Shown here: piece after piece, positions 35,401 through 46,516 of the stretch
Layout of the letters: each line of letters starts with the position of its first letter
How positions within the stretch are numbered: position 1 is the stretch's first letter
Origin: Eudorina sp. 2006-703-Eu-15
Lineage: Eukaryota; Chlorophyta; Chlorophyceae; Chlamydomonadales; Volvocaceae
DNA: 64,000 nt
Assembly: GCA_003117195.1 (NCBI GenBank)
Contig: BDSI01000002.1
Span: forward strand, 961,621-1,025,620
Direction: 5' to 3'
Notes under the pieces: generated by a model
Database searches by the model: none
Told to the model about the DNA's origin: nothing
Seen by the model: the letters and a program-made list of their open reading frames with translations, nothing else
Position numbers and translations under genes: made by a program

Positions 35401-37506
35401 GGCCGGGTCTTCGGGGCGCGGCCATCAGGCACGTCCGGCGTGCCGTAAGGCCTGGACGACTAGATGGCAGTCGGGCAGCGGAGTTCGCTTGTCCGTGACC
35501 TGCCTCAGCATGCACCTGTGTCCGAGGGCGCAGAGTACTAGCCCGGTCAGAGGTAGGAAAGAAGGAAGAGTATCAGGAGGTCGCAGAACCCTGAACCCTG
35601 CGGTGAATGTCCTGCCTGCCGGCCTGCCTGCCTGCCTGCTCTGTGTGGTCGAAGGCGCACGGCGAGGTGCTGGGCCCCGCCGGCACCGTCATCGTCGCCC
35701 TGACGGCCACGCTGGCTGCCGTGGGCGCCGCCGGCATTCCGTCTGCGGGGCTGGTTACCATGCTGATGGTGCTGCAGGTGGGTGCTCCGGGGTTCAGGAG
35801 CGCGGGAGGAAAGACACCGTAGGAGAGAAGAAGGGGAGCTGCCGACAAGCTCCTCGCCGCTTTGGGGCGGCCAATTCTGGGAACAGCAAGCAGTGGCTGG
35901 CGGGCCGCGACATCGACTCAGTGCCCTCCCCATGCATCCCCAGACGTCCAGTCCAGGACATGCCCGGACTCTTCGTCGTTGGTCTGGGTGTCTGGGATTC
36001 GTTGGTTGGTCGTTCTATGAACCCTCGGGCGATACCCCCCCCCCGCGCCGGCCCCACACCTGCCCGGCCTCCGCAGGCTGTTGACCTTGAGAAGTACGCC
36101 GGGGACATCGCCATCATCCTGGCCGTGGACTGGTTCCTGGACCGCTGCCGCACAGTGGTCAACGTGCTGGGAGACTCGTTCGGCACGGTACGGAAAGCGG
36201 GTCGTTCGTACAGGACGAGGCCGTACGGACGACCGTAAGGACACGCGGGGACACGGATGGGCCGCTGCTGGGTGTTGGTGATGGTGCCACCTGGCTCTTG
36301 ATAGCAACTGGAGACGGGACGCGCATGCGCTAAGGGGGGCCGGGGGCAGCGCGGTGCGACAGGCTGTAGGGACGCCTGCCTGCGGCTGCGCGGCTCAGAG
36401 GCTGAGCGGGCCGGTTGGTGCGCGGGAGGTCAAGCTGGCGCGCTGGGCCCTAGCCTGAGAGCGCCGAGAGGAAGGGTCCCCGGGCTTCCTGCCCTGGCAG
36501 CGCGGCAGGTCAGGTGCGCGTTGACGATGTGTCGGCCGCTTGCGGACCGCAGTCGCCCCCTCTAGCTGGCTTTCGGAAACATGCCTATGTCCGGGCTTCC
36601 CCGCCTCGGGTGCCTCACCGGGGCGACCTACGATGGCCCCTCCCCCCGCACACACGCGTCCTCACGGCCACGGACCCCCAGGTGATCATCGACCACCACG
36701 CGCGGAAGTGGGTGCCCGCGAGTCCGGGCGCTGGCCGCGCCGACAAGGCGTCTGACGGCGGAGCCGACGCGGCGGTCGCCGGTGACGGCGGCGGCGGTGG
36801 CGGCGGCGGCGACGTTGGCATCGAGCTGGGCGTCGCGGGCGCGCACACGTGGGGGCGGGACACGAGCGGCAAGGCGACAGCGGCGGACGCTGACGCCTCG
36901 CCGGCCGGCGGCCACCGCAACCACCACCACCACCACAACGCTAACACTCTCCAGCAGCTGGGTGGTTTCTTTCACCTCTCCCACAGCGACCCTGAGGGTG
37001 TACGGCAGGGGTTACTGTCGGCGACGGACGATGCGGACGCGGCGGCGGCGGCGGCGGCAGAGGAGGCCCGCGTTGGCGGCGGCGTCGCCGCGGCCGGCAA
37101 CGGCAGCGACTGGACACTTCGGCGGTACCCGCAGGGCCCGCAGCTGCCGTCGTCGCCTCCCGTGCCGCATGCCGTGGTCTCCGCCGCCGCCGCTGCCGCT
37201 GCCAACAGCAGCCGACGCAGCGCGGACCATCAGCTTGGACCCGGCACTGCGATTGAAGGCAGCAGCAGCAGCAGACTGGCAGGGGTGCCGGCCTACGGAT
37301 CTGGGTCCGGATGCGATGCCCTGGGAACGGCGACGACGGCCGGGCCCAGAGGCCATGTCAGCAGCGGATCCGAGTTGCACCACCGGCACCCGCACGTCGC
37401 GCTGGGACCCTCAGTGCCCGTGTCCGGGCCCACCGCCGTGTCGGGGATGCAGGGCGCGGCGGCGATGGCGGTCGCGGTGTCCGCGTCGCCGCCGCGGGAG
37501 CGCTAG
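32416..37506 (+). CDS. SLC1/EAAT-type (DAACS) acidic amino-acid : cation symporter
   Basis: Nine exons in phase: 32416-32866, 33226-33350, 33661-33864, 34325-34497, 34751-34891, 35164-35356, 35655-35777, 36077-36187, 36682-37506; 781 residues from the first in-frame ATG. The start is uncertain, because family similarity begins only near [16 protein letters not shown]. Visible landmarks: FPGELLMR-like [16 protein letters not shown] (TM2), [20 protein letters not shown] (TM3), [32 protein letters not shown] (TM5), hairpin 1 [15 protein letters not shown]7 [17 protein letters not shown], hairpin 2 GAAGIPSAG, and TM8 [21 protein letters not shown]8 keeps the Asp, Arg, Thr, Asn and Asp known from GltPh/EAAT substrate and sodium sites, and the Arg points to acidic amino-acid substrates. 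The usual NMDGT motif reads NMNGT here. After TM8 there is a 274-residue Ala/Gly/His/Ser-rich tail. It is probably a plasma-membrane carrier. Confidence 0.92.
34976..35024. repeat. Short intronic tandem duplication
   Basis: Two imperfect copies of a unit of about 23 bp, GTTCGCACCCCAGCCACTG-like, lie in the SLC1 intron between 34891 and 35164. A minor minisatellite with no coding role. Confidence 0.7.
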
Positions 37507-39145
37507 GCAGCAGCAGCGGCGGGGGACAATGTTGTAGCGTAATCGGGACAAGGCGAAGCCTCCGAGCGTAATTGGGACAAGGCCAGGCCTGCCATCGCCA
37601 CCGGCGCGCGGGGTCTGGCCTCTGGCGCGTTTCGCTGCGGGAGGCCGCGCCATATGCGGGCGTGAAAGACTGGGTCGGCGCTGCTGCCCCCTGGGAGAGC
37701 AACGGGTCGGACGAATTTGTGGTGTTTCGCATTCCTCCACATTCCGATCGGCCCTCCCGCTTTCGCGGCGATGCTGGCAGGTTTCGATGTCGATCAGACA
37801 TCGAGACGTCATGTCAGCGCGCTTGTGGCGTTCGGGGTGGCTGCTGGCCCAGCAGCTGCTGCGGCAGCTCAATTGCGGTAGTTGTTTGGGTATGTGGCCA
37901 CCGGGTGCCTCGGGCCGGGACTGCAGGAGGTGCTCCAACGGGGACTCCTGGAGGCCCGCTGCGGGGCTGGGTTCGTGATGGTCGGACGCGCTGTGGGCGC
38001 GAGTCGGCTGAACGGCCGCGGCTGCGCAAGGTGCCCGTTGAGCCCCTGTCTGGACATGCGGTGTTGGGAGGGCGTCCATGGAAGGTGGTTGAAGGCGTCT
38101 GGTGCGGATGGCCCTCAGAAATGTTTCCTGGTTGCTTCAGGTGATATGTCTGTGACTCTGTGTGGTGTTTGGGCGTCGATGGTACCAACCGCCGGATCGA
38201 CCGTACCGTATGCGGGCAGCCCGGTGTCCTGACTGGCTGCGAAGTGCGCCCTAGCACCGTTGCGGGCTCCAGTTTTGGCATGATACGTGTATCTAACTTG
38301 AACATTTATGCTGCTTAAATCGTGTTACTGGTAAACCAGGTTAACCTCCTCGTATTACTGATAAACTTTGGTACTTTCCGACTCGGTAATACGGTATCTC
38401 GTCGTGAATGCTGGACTGGCAAAACCGTGACGAAACCGGGTTGTGCGCAACCGTAGTCGCATTGACACCAGCGGTGGTCCTGAATATCAGGTGGAGGTGG
38501 CGTTTCGAAATCAGGTTGTTTCATCTGTCAGCCATTTGGCGGTGGCTGTATGTGCAGCCCCACGGGCCTGATCTGGCTTTGGGAAACCTAGGGGAAGAAG
38601 GGGGAAGTGGTCCACGTGGTCCACCATCTACGTCACATTAATTTTGTGGGAGCAGGCTCCTAAAGAGACTTGTTCCACATGTACTCTGAAAGGGCATGCA
38701 CGATGTGCACGATGTATAATTTTGGTGTCGAGCTGTCGACCAACCGCAGTCAACCAACTGCGGAACCGTGTGCGGGCCCATGCAACGGCAGTTCCAGCAC
38801 ATACGAATCTACTGAAGGCTGGGTTGCTAATATGTTTGCTGTCTGTTGCGCAACCGGGAATCTGCGTGACGCCCACAAAACGACGTGGGCTGAGGCTGAG
38901 TAGTGTCCAAACGGGGTGGCCGTCGCCGTTATCAGGCGTATGCGCTTCGTAAACATTATACATCGCGTTCTTTGTTTGCGCGGCTTCTGTACCATCTCAA
39001 CGAAATAGCCGAGGAGCGCGTTGATGTGATACGACATGGTGTTGCGCTTCCAACTGGAGGCGTACTAATGAAAATTGTCTTTGTCGGCATTGTCCTTCGT
39101 TCTTCAGATACTCAGATATCGTGATATATTGATCTGTGACAGTTT
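37507..39145. other. Intergenic region between SLC1 and PEX14
   Basis: The first part is GC-rich and is probably the SLC1 3' UTR. It includes a 29-bp-period duplication at 37537-37584 containing GGGACAAGGC twice. From about 38280 the sequence becomes AT-richer up to the PEX14 start codon, as expected of a promoter and 5' UTR here. I recognise no exon or RNA gene. Confidence 0.55.
37537..37584. repeat. 29-bp-period direct duplication in the SLC1 3' region
   Basis: GCGTAATCGGGACAAGGC at 37537 recurs as GCGTAATTGGGACAAGGC 29 bp later, directly after the transporter stop codon. A small local duplication. Confidence 0.75.
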
Positions 39146-42100
39146 ATGGGCGGTGCGGAAATGGAGGACTCCACGAGCACGCCAGCACTGCCGCCGCTAC
39201 CTACCATTGTTAACGAAACTGTGGCGCCACCTGCACCTGTTCTTTCTGCTCCGACGGCTTCTGGGACACCGGCTGCAGTTGCGCCATCTGTCGCAATATC
39301 AGCGGCAGCTCCCGCCATTCGCGAGGATCAAGTTCAGAATGCTGTAGGATTCCTTTCGCACCCTCAGGTGCGTGTGTGCATGGAGTTTTGGTGGAAATGT
39401 TGGGTGTCGTCGGTTTGCCACGGTGGCAGAAGCATTTGCTTACGTTCGGGCGCACATCCAAATTTCCATTCGTGGAGACGTGGGACTATTGAATATTAAC
39501 CGCATTGTCGGCTCCATGCGTCCCGGAGGATGCAACATGCCTGTAGGGTTCTGCCAATGCCATGCGTCAGTAAACGGCCTGCATCTGTCCTGTTTTGCGT
39601 CCAGGTCCGAACTTCTACCAACACTGCAAGCAAGCGCTCTTTCTTGGAACGCAAGGGATTGACCGCACCGGAAATCGATGAGGCCTTCCGTCGGGTCCCC
39701 GAGCAGCCGGCACCCGTGGCCCCTGCCCCTGCCCCTGCACCCCCGGCAGCCCCTCAGCCGGCGGCATACGCGGCCCAACAGGCGCAACTGCCACAGCAGC
39801 CTTACGCAGCTCCGGCGCCTGCTCCAGCCACCCAGTTGGTTGCCGCTCAGCCAGCCGCCCCGGTAGCGCTGGTGCCAGGATACAGGTGGAGTCAGGTGCG
39901 TGTCGGTTGGCCGGCCTGCACTCGCCGTTTTGGTGTTAGGTTATACACACAGCGTCTCAGCTCTTTCCTAATTCTAGATGCGCTCCCCATTTCTGATGCG
40001 CGGTCTGCTGATGTCGGCCTACGTTGGCTCACACTCAAACGCACCGACGCAAACGAACCGAATCCAACCAACCCAAATCAATGCTGCCCTACACATACCC
40101 GAAACGAACCCGGCCCTTTTCAACGCGCAGCTTGTCCTCGGAGTGGGCGCGGTCGTCGCAGCCGGTTGGGCGCTGCACCAGCTGGTGCTCCCCCGCCTGC
40201 GGTCCGTGGTTGACTCGTGGCAGACTCAGCGGCGCGAGGCCGAGGAGGCGCGGCACAAGGTGCGGACCCGGAAAGGCTGCGGTCTTGCCGCTGTTGAATC
40301 CAACTGTTGAATCCAACTGTGGGTAAACCCAAATGGGCTATATACCACCTTCCTGCGCTCTTCTCATCTTCTCACGGTGCTGAACGCCGTGGTGGTGTCG
40401 ATTGGCTGCTGCAGGAGCTGACCGAAGCGGTGTCGAGCCTCAAGGGGTGCCAGGAGGAGCTCAAGGTGTCGACCCAGGCACGTGACCGGACGGAGACGGG
40501 GATGGGTCTGTTCGGCGTACGACAGCCTGGAGCCTGGATGGAAGATGTCCAGGAACCTTGGCACTGTCTACTGTCTAGGGGTTGAAAACCCAAATGGGAA
40601 ATCTCAACCTCCCTGGGTCCCGGTGTTTGCTTGCTGGAGGGGTCAGGGGGTTGTGGGGAGGTGAAGGGCTGGCGACCCAGTCGCAGGGGCCTGCTGGAGG
40701 CCCCTGTCAACCACCGTCCGGGTGTTTGCCCTTGTCGTGCAACACCTTTCGGACGACGACGACGACGACACCGCTGCGCTGCGCTGTGCTGCGCAGGCCC
40801 TTCTGGAGGCGGTCACCCTCATGAGGGAGCAGCAGCGCGGCACCGCCATCATGGACGGCGCCGCGTCGGGTCGGGGGCCCGCGACCGGCAGGTGGGTCGG
40901 GCTGACGATGCAGGGCGATGGGGGGATATGCATGTTGCATTTCTGCTTCAGCGCCCATCGCATTCCCCACCTGCATCCGCATTAAGCTGCGCCATGGGGG
41001 TGTAGGCGAGGAAACAGGTGTTCTTGGTCCGTCGCGCCTTACCAGCTTTGGGTGATTTAGGGTGATTTGGGAGTTCCCTCGCCTGAACCGGATGGCAGTC
41101 GGCATCCAGAGCGTACAGGCGGGACGCAGGTCTGGGCCCATCGCGCTGCCTGAACGAGTGTGTTCTCACCAGCCTGCATGCCCCCGTATGCGCGATCGGC
41201 ACCAGACAACACAGCCTGAATGTAGACCGAGAGCTGCTACGGGTGCTGTGGGTGGAAACGTGCCTGCTTGATGAAATGGGCGCCCGAAGTGATATCCTGT
41301 CGGGGAAGCTTGACATGACACAGAAAGTTAATATCGCGTGGTGGTTGCTGTGTTTTTCCCCTTCCAGGCCCACGGGTGCGCCGCCCAGGGACAGCTACTA
41401 CTCGGGGATGAACAGCAGGAACGACATGCCGTACGGCGGTAGCGGCAACGCCAGCTCGATGCTCGGAGCGGATAACTATGCGGCACTGCGGGCGGCCGCC
41501 GGCTACACAAATGCGTACCCACCCGACCCGCCGTCGTACACGGTGTCATACCCGTACGGTAGGGGTGACAGCACCCCCGCCACTGCGGGCCCGACAGGCG
41601 GGGACGGCAGCCGCAGCGGCGCAGGTGTGTACGGCATGCAGAACCCACCGTACGGCCCCGTTCGTACCGCGGCTGCCAATCCGTACGGCGGCGGCCCCGG
41701 GCAGCAGGGATCACAGCAGCCGGAGAATCTGCCGTACCGAGTTACGGCGCCACCATCTCCGGCGCATTCGACGCACTCCCTGCAGTCGGGCCGCCAGCCG
41801 CAGCATCCGCCGTCGGGTGGTCTGGGGAGCGCCTCGGGACCGTACGGCAGCAGCGACCGCTTGTACGACCCGTCCATGGCCGGTAGGTATACGTGAGAAG
41901 AGCGGCCCAGCAGCACCGGCGCATCGCACACGTACGGATGGTAGTACTGTGGAAACAGCGCTTTGTGGGTTGCGAAGACCGCTCACAAAGCGTGCGCGCT
42001 TGTGCCAATGGTTTGCCGATGTTGCGCAACGTGTATTCCGGTTATGAAGCGCGGCCGCTTAGGGCAGCTGCTTAGGGCATGGGCGTATTTATGTAGTGGG

Positions 42101-44592
42101 TTGTGTTCCTCGGGAACCGGCGAGCTGCCTGATCCTGAATGTCAACGTAGCGGGCCCACTTCAGCCGCATGGTGTCGGTTTGACCAAACCTTGGTGTTCT
42201 AACGGTGGTAAAGGGGTTGTGTCGAGCCTTCCGGAGCAAGGGATTAAACGGGACTCTCGTGTTTTCCGAGACGACGGCTCAGTGTGCTGCCAGGGAACAG
42301 CTGCGCGGTCAAATGTGTGCCTCTCATGGACCGGGCGCCATGCGCCGTGTTTTGGCGTTCGCCGGAGCGCTTTTGGGGAGTGCGTTCCCGAGCGCAGTAT
42401 GAGCTGTATGGAATACTATCGAAAAAGTCCGATGACAGAGCGCAGCAGCTTTCGATTTTTGCCTTGAATGTGAGGTTGCTGGTGTCGTACTTGTGCGGAG
42501 GTGTCGTACTTGTGTCGTACGTTTGTGCAGGAGGGGTGAGCGATGGCGGCTGGGCGTGAGACGGCGGCCGCTGTCCGGGGGGTGTCGCGGGGAGGTTGGC
42601 AGCGCGGCGCGTGCGGCGCAGTCGGAGCGATGGGCTCGCTCGCTCGGCCCCGCCGACCTTGCCCGGCCCGCCCCGGCGCAGAGTGGAGGGGCCCCCACCC
42701 TGCCAACGGCCTGACCGTCGGGAGGGTCCCGGCGGCCGCGGATTGCGTGTAACCCGATGCCCACGCCGCTGCTGCCGCAGCGCAGCTGCTGATGCTCCTG
42801 CCCGGTCCCCTGTCGCGCCGCGGCTGGTTGCGCCTCGGCTCCTCCACTCATTCGCTGCCCCACTGTGACCAGGTCCCAGGTCCCCAGCGCTGAACGCCTC
42901 TCGCTGCAGCCGCCCCCGTTCGCACCCCGCTCGCCCCGGGGCTAGCTGAAGTGTGTGCGGCGCCAGAGGAGGTAGCGGGCTCCCCGGGGAGGTATATGCC
43001 GTCAACAGACACTGCACGTGCACACCACCCGACCCCACCCGACCAGACACGTGACCAACCCTACCGCCCCCCGGCCCGACGCGACGCGACCCGACCCTCT
43101 CCCCCGCATGTGGTGACCCGCAGGTGGCGGCGCGAAGCCCCCCGGCGGCAGTGGTAGCGGCGGCGGCGCCGCCGCCGCGGGCGCGGGCGCCGACGGCCGC
43201 ACCGTGCCCCGGCCGCCGCCCGAGCAGCCCGCGTACCCGCAGTCCTTCCACGAGGTGATGGAGATGGTGCAGCAGGGCATCACTCCGCCCAATGTGCGGG
43301 TGAGGAGGGCGATGACGGGGTTTGGGGTTGGGAGGGGGGAGAGATGTAGCCAAGTACCGTTGTCACATGCGGGGCCGATGCGGCCGGTGTGCCGTTGTCG
43401 TCACATGTGGGCCGATGGTGGCGCCGCGAGACAATCCGGATGGTGTTGGTGGTGCATGTGAGGTGCGTGGTGCTTGCCCGGTTTGGGGGGCGCGGTTGCG
43501 GTGCTGCGGGTCAAGAAGGTATGACGGCGTGCGGCCGGACAGTGAGTGTGCGCCGCATTTCCCGATCGTGGCATCACCGGAGAATTCGCCCTCCGCACAC
43601 CGAATGGCAGCAACCCTGTGTTGCTCCCTGATCTTCTGCTGTCTCCCGCCTTGTCTCCCTGCCCATGGCCGCCCGCCGCCTCCCCAACTACCTCCCACCG
43701 CCAGACCGATATAAACGACGCGCCGCCAGATCCGACACAGCCGCTCTCCGAGCCGCGCCTCCAGGCGCCCCGGAAGCCCTGGGAGCGGGCCGCGGGGGGC
43801 CCGCTGGGAGCCAACGGCAGCGCGGGCACCGGCGGCGGCGGCGGTGCCGGGGGCCTTACTGCTGCCCACGGCTCATCCTACGGCATCGCAACGCCGTTGA
43901 ACCTGCCGCCGACTTCGTACGGCATGCCGTCGGTGACCCCAAGCGGGTCTGCGGCGGCCGCGGGCGGAAGTACGACTGCGGGAGTGGGCGCCAGCGGGAG
44001 TGGCGGCGCGACAGGTCACGTGAGCAGCAGCGGCGCCGCCAGTGGCGGGCCTGGCCTCACTGTCCTGCCACCGGCCAACCCGACGTGGAGACCGCCGCCG
44101 CCGCCCGCCCGCACCGTGGTCGCGTCCAACCCCCCGTCACCGCCCTCGTCGTCGTCGTTGACGGGGATGGCGAATGGTGGTGCCGCCGCCGGTGGCAGCG
44201 AAGCCGGCCCGAGCGGCGCCGCCGCTGCACCAGCGGCGGCGGCGTCGGCCGCGCCCGCCGCCGTCGCCATGCCGGTCGCCATGCCGGCCGCCGCGCATCC
44301 GCAGCTGGCGGCGGAGGTTCCGGAGCCACTGGCCACGTTGGCAGGGCCGCCGTCGCCGTCACCTTCCCAGCCCGCGTTTGCCGCATCGGTGACGGAGCTC
44401 ACACGCACACCCGACGGTCCGGGTCCAAGCGCCTTCTCTGCCGCCGCCGCACCATCATCGCCGCCTCCGCCGCCGCCTCCACCGGCCGTGGCAGTGGATG
44501 AGGCGGGGGTCGCGGCCGCCGGCGAGAGCGCGGCAGCCATGGACGTGGGGACGCCGCCGGGCTCGTCTGCCCCGGGGACATCGACGCCGTAG
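39146..44592 (+). CDS. PEX14: Peroxisomal import docking protein PEX14
   Basis: Membrane-bound peroxin that docks cargo-loaded PEX5 at the peroxisome (glyoxysome/microbody) for matrix-protein import. Eight exons in phase give 788 residues: 39146-39367, 39605-39895, 40131-40259, 40415-40465, 40797-40891, 41368-41882, 43124-43299, 43705-44592. The conserved N-terminal PEX5-binding domain is at about residues 57-105: REDQVQNAVGFLSHPQV, then KRSFLERKGLTAPEIDEAF. A Pro/Ala/Gln linker follows, then one hydrophobic segment LVLGVGAVVAAGWALHQLV (about 172-190), and a short coiled coil (QTQRREAEEARHK, ELTEAVSSLKGCQEEL). The plant/algal-type motif FHEVMEMVQQGITPPNVR lies at about 475-493, and TDINDAPPDPTQPLSEPR is across the last intron. 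Long Gly/Ala/Ser/Pro-rich regions, including repeated Pro-Tyr-Gly, make it longer than most homologues. The 41882 donor can be read through to a stop at 41894-41896. An alternative start is the Met at 39158. Confidence 0.93.
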
Positions 44593-46516
44593 GGGGTATG
44601 CCCGCCTGCATAGCACGGAGCAGATGCCCAGAAGGCGCTGTACCAGGTCATACGCAATTCTGGGGCCCATCAGAAGCCGCGTCCGTCCAATCCTTACGCG
44701 CATCGCGTGCGCATAGCTGTCAGGAGAGAACGCCGGTACGCCGCCCCCGCTGCTGGGGTTCTGCACAGCACGTCTGCGAATCCGGGGTCGTGCGGCGTCT
44801 GGCTTGCTGCCTGCCGCGGATGATGGGGTCAGCCGCGATGGGGTCAGTCGCGATGCGGCACTGGCGGGAGGTCCTTAGGACGCAGTAGGGGGGAGGGGGC
44901 GCGCCTGCAGCTTCGGTTGGTGCTGGCGGAGGACGCGCGGCAACGGGTGGCGGTGATAGGGTGTGATGACCCTGCGCGCCTGCCGTGTGACTGTGTGACT
45001 GGCCTGTCACCACCTGGGCCGTTTGGGATGGGCCCGAGCTGTACGTCACCGTTTGATTTATGATCCTGCCCGGCGGGAGTTTTATCACCGTACCAGGTCA
45101 CAATACCGGTAGCCGTGTGGACTGTGGAGTGTGGACAAATCGGGTTGGTTTCGGGGCGTCGGTGTTGAGGCCTGTCGGACCGTCATGGGTTGCACTGCCA
45201 CAGGGGGCGTACACCGGTAGGGTCCGCTGCAGCCCTCGCGGTTCGTTAGGTATACCGGTAACCGTTGGGTGGCTGGTAGCGATTGGCACTTGGCAGCCAG
45301 GTTGAGCTGCTGGGGCAGTGGCGCACGGCAAGGAACGTACCGGGACAAGGACGAGGAACGGTGGCGCCGCCGTTGCGTCTGTGCTGGAGATGCACGTTGA
45401 GCAAGGTTCCTTTTGGTGCGCATGGGTGTGGATCTTGGACACCGCCTCACCCGCGTTGTTTGCATTGCCAGGCACCCCTCAGGGCCGCGGGAGCTGCATG
45501 ACGGGACATGGCTGTTGCCGACATTTTAAGAAAGTTGTGTATCCGCCAGCGCCACTTCGTTGTTGTAACGATCTGACCCCATCAACTACGGTACTCGGGC
45601 AACAACGCGTACGGAGGCTCCATCGCCCCACCACCGTCCAACTCGTCCAGCAATGTGCTGCGCGGTGCCGCGGTGCTAAGAGAGCTAACTCCTTTGACAC
45701 TACTCGCGATCGGCCTCTTGACAACTTCCCGCTTACGGTATAAGACAGACCACCTTCACATGTCTTCATGTCACCCGACCTCGCCCCGGCCGGGTCCGTC
45801 TCACTGGCGTCCTCCGGTGATCGCTTTCACTCCCTCCCTTCCCCGTGGGGCAACGTCACGCGGTCATGCAGTCAAGCCAGTCATGCGGTGCGCGCCCGGG
45901 CGCCAGTCGTGTTGCTCCACCCAGCCGCTGGCCGCCACCGACCCCCGGTCACAAGCTGTTACTGATCCGCCACCTCCCCAGCCCCGCAGAGGACTACCCT
46001 GACCTTGTCCCGGCGACCATTCACCTTGGGGAGCGTCGAGCATCGGGAGGGGGCCAAGGTGCCCCAGATCGCGGCATTCCGGTGGCGCCGTACGACGACG
46101 CGGAGGTCAGGGTGGGCGGAGCGCCATGCAAAATAAAAGAATTCAATTAGGCTGTGTACGTAATTATATTTGGGCACGATTTTTGAGTTGCTGCGGTACT
46201 GCAAGCTGTCTCAATCATGCGGTCCATGATGTGCATGCTGTGCGCCGTACTAATACTGTTTGTAGCAGCTTAACACGATGGGTGTCAATATTTACACGCA
46301 TAAAACAACTCTGCAATAAGCACGTCAAGTTGCAAATCATAGCTCACAAGCTTCAAGCTTCATTTGCACACCGAGACAGTCTTACTTGCAGCATTTGATT
46401 CTTACTTATCTAAATTGCACGCCTACCAATTTGACAAGTTGCAGTGAAAACAACAGGTTTGCAACTAAGCTATCGTCACCGCCGCCTCCGCTTTCGGCGC
46501 AACTTAAGTCGTAGCA
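44593..46516. other. Intergenic region between PEX14 and IMP4
   Basis: The left part is GC-rich and is probably the PEX14 3' UTR, with TGTAA at 45564-45568. From about 46130 to 46510 the base composition turns clearly AT-rich just before the IMP4 start codon, which I take as its promoter. The open frames in between show no recognisable domain. Confidence 0.55.
45564..45568 (+). terminator. Candidate poly(A) signal TGTAA for PEX14
   Basis: TGTAA on the plus strand, about 970 nt after the PEX14 stop codon. It has the right strand and a plausible distance; evidence is the pentamer alone. Confidence 0.35.

Noticed and set aside
42244..43353. 369-codon open frame on the minus strand inside the long PEX14 intron
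   Set aside because: Low-complexity Pro/Arg/Gly text with no domain. It overlaps the antisense of the PEX14 exon 43124-43299, so it is a GC-driven chance frame.
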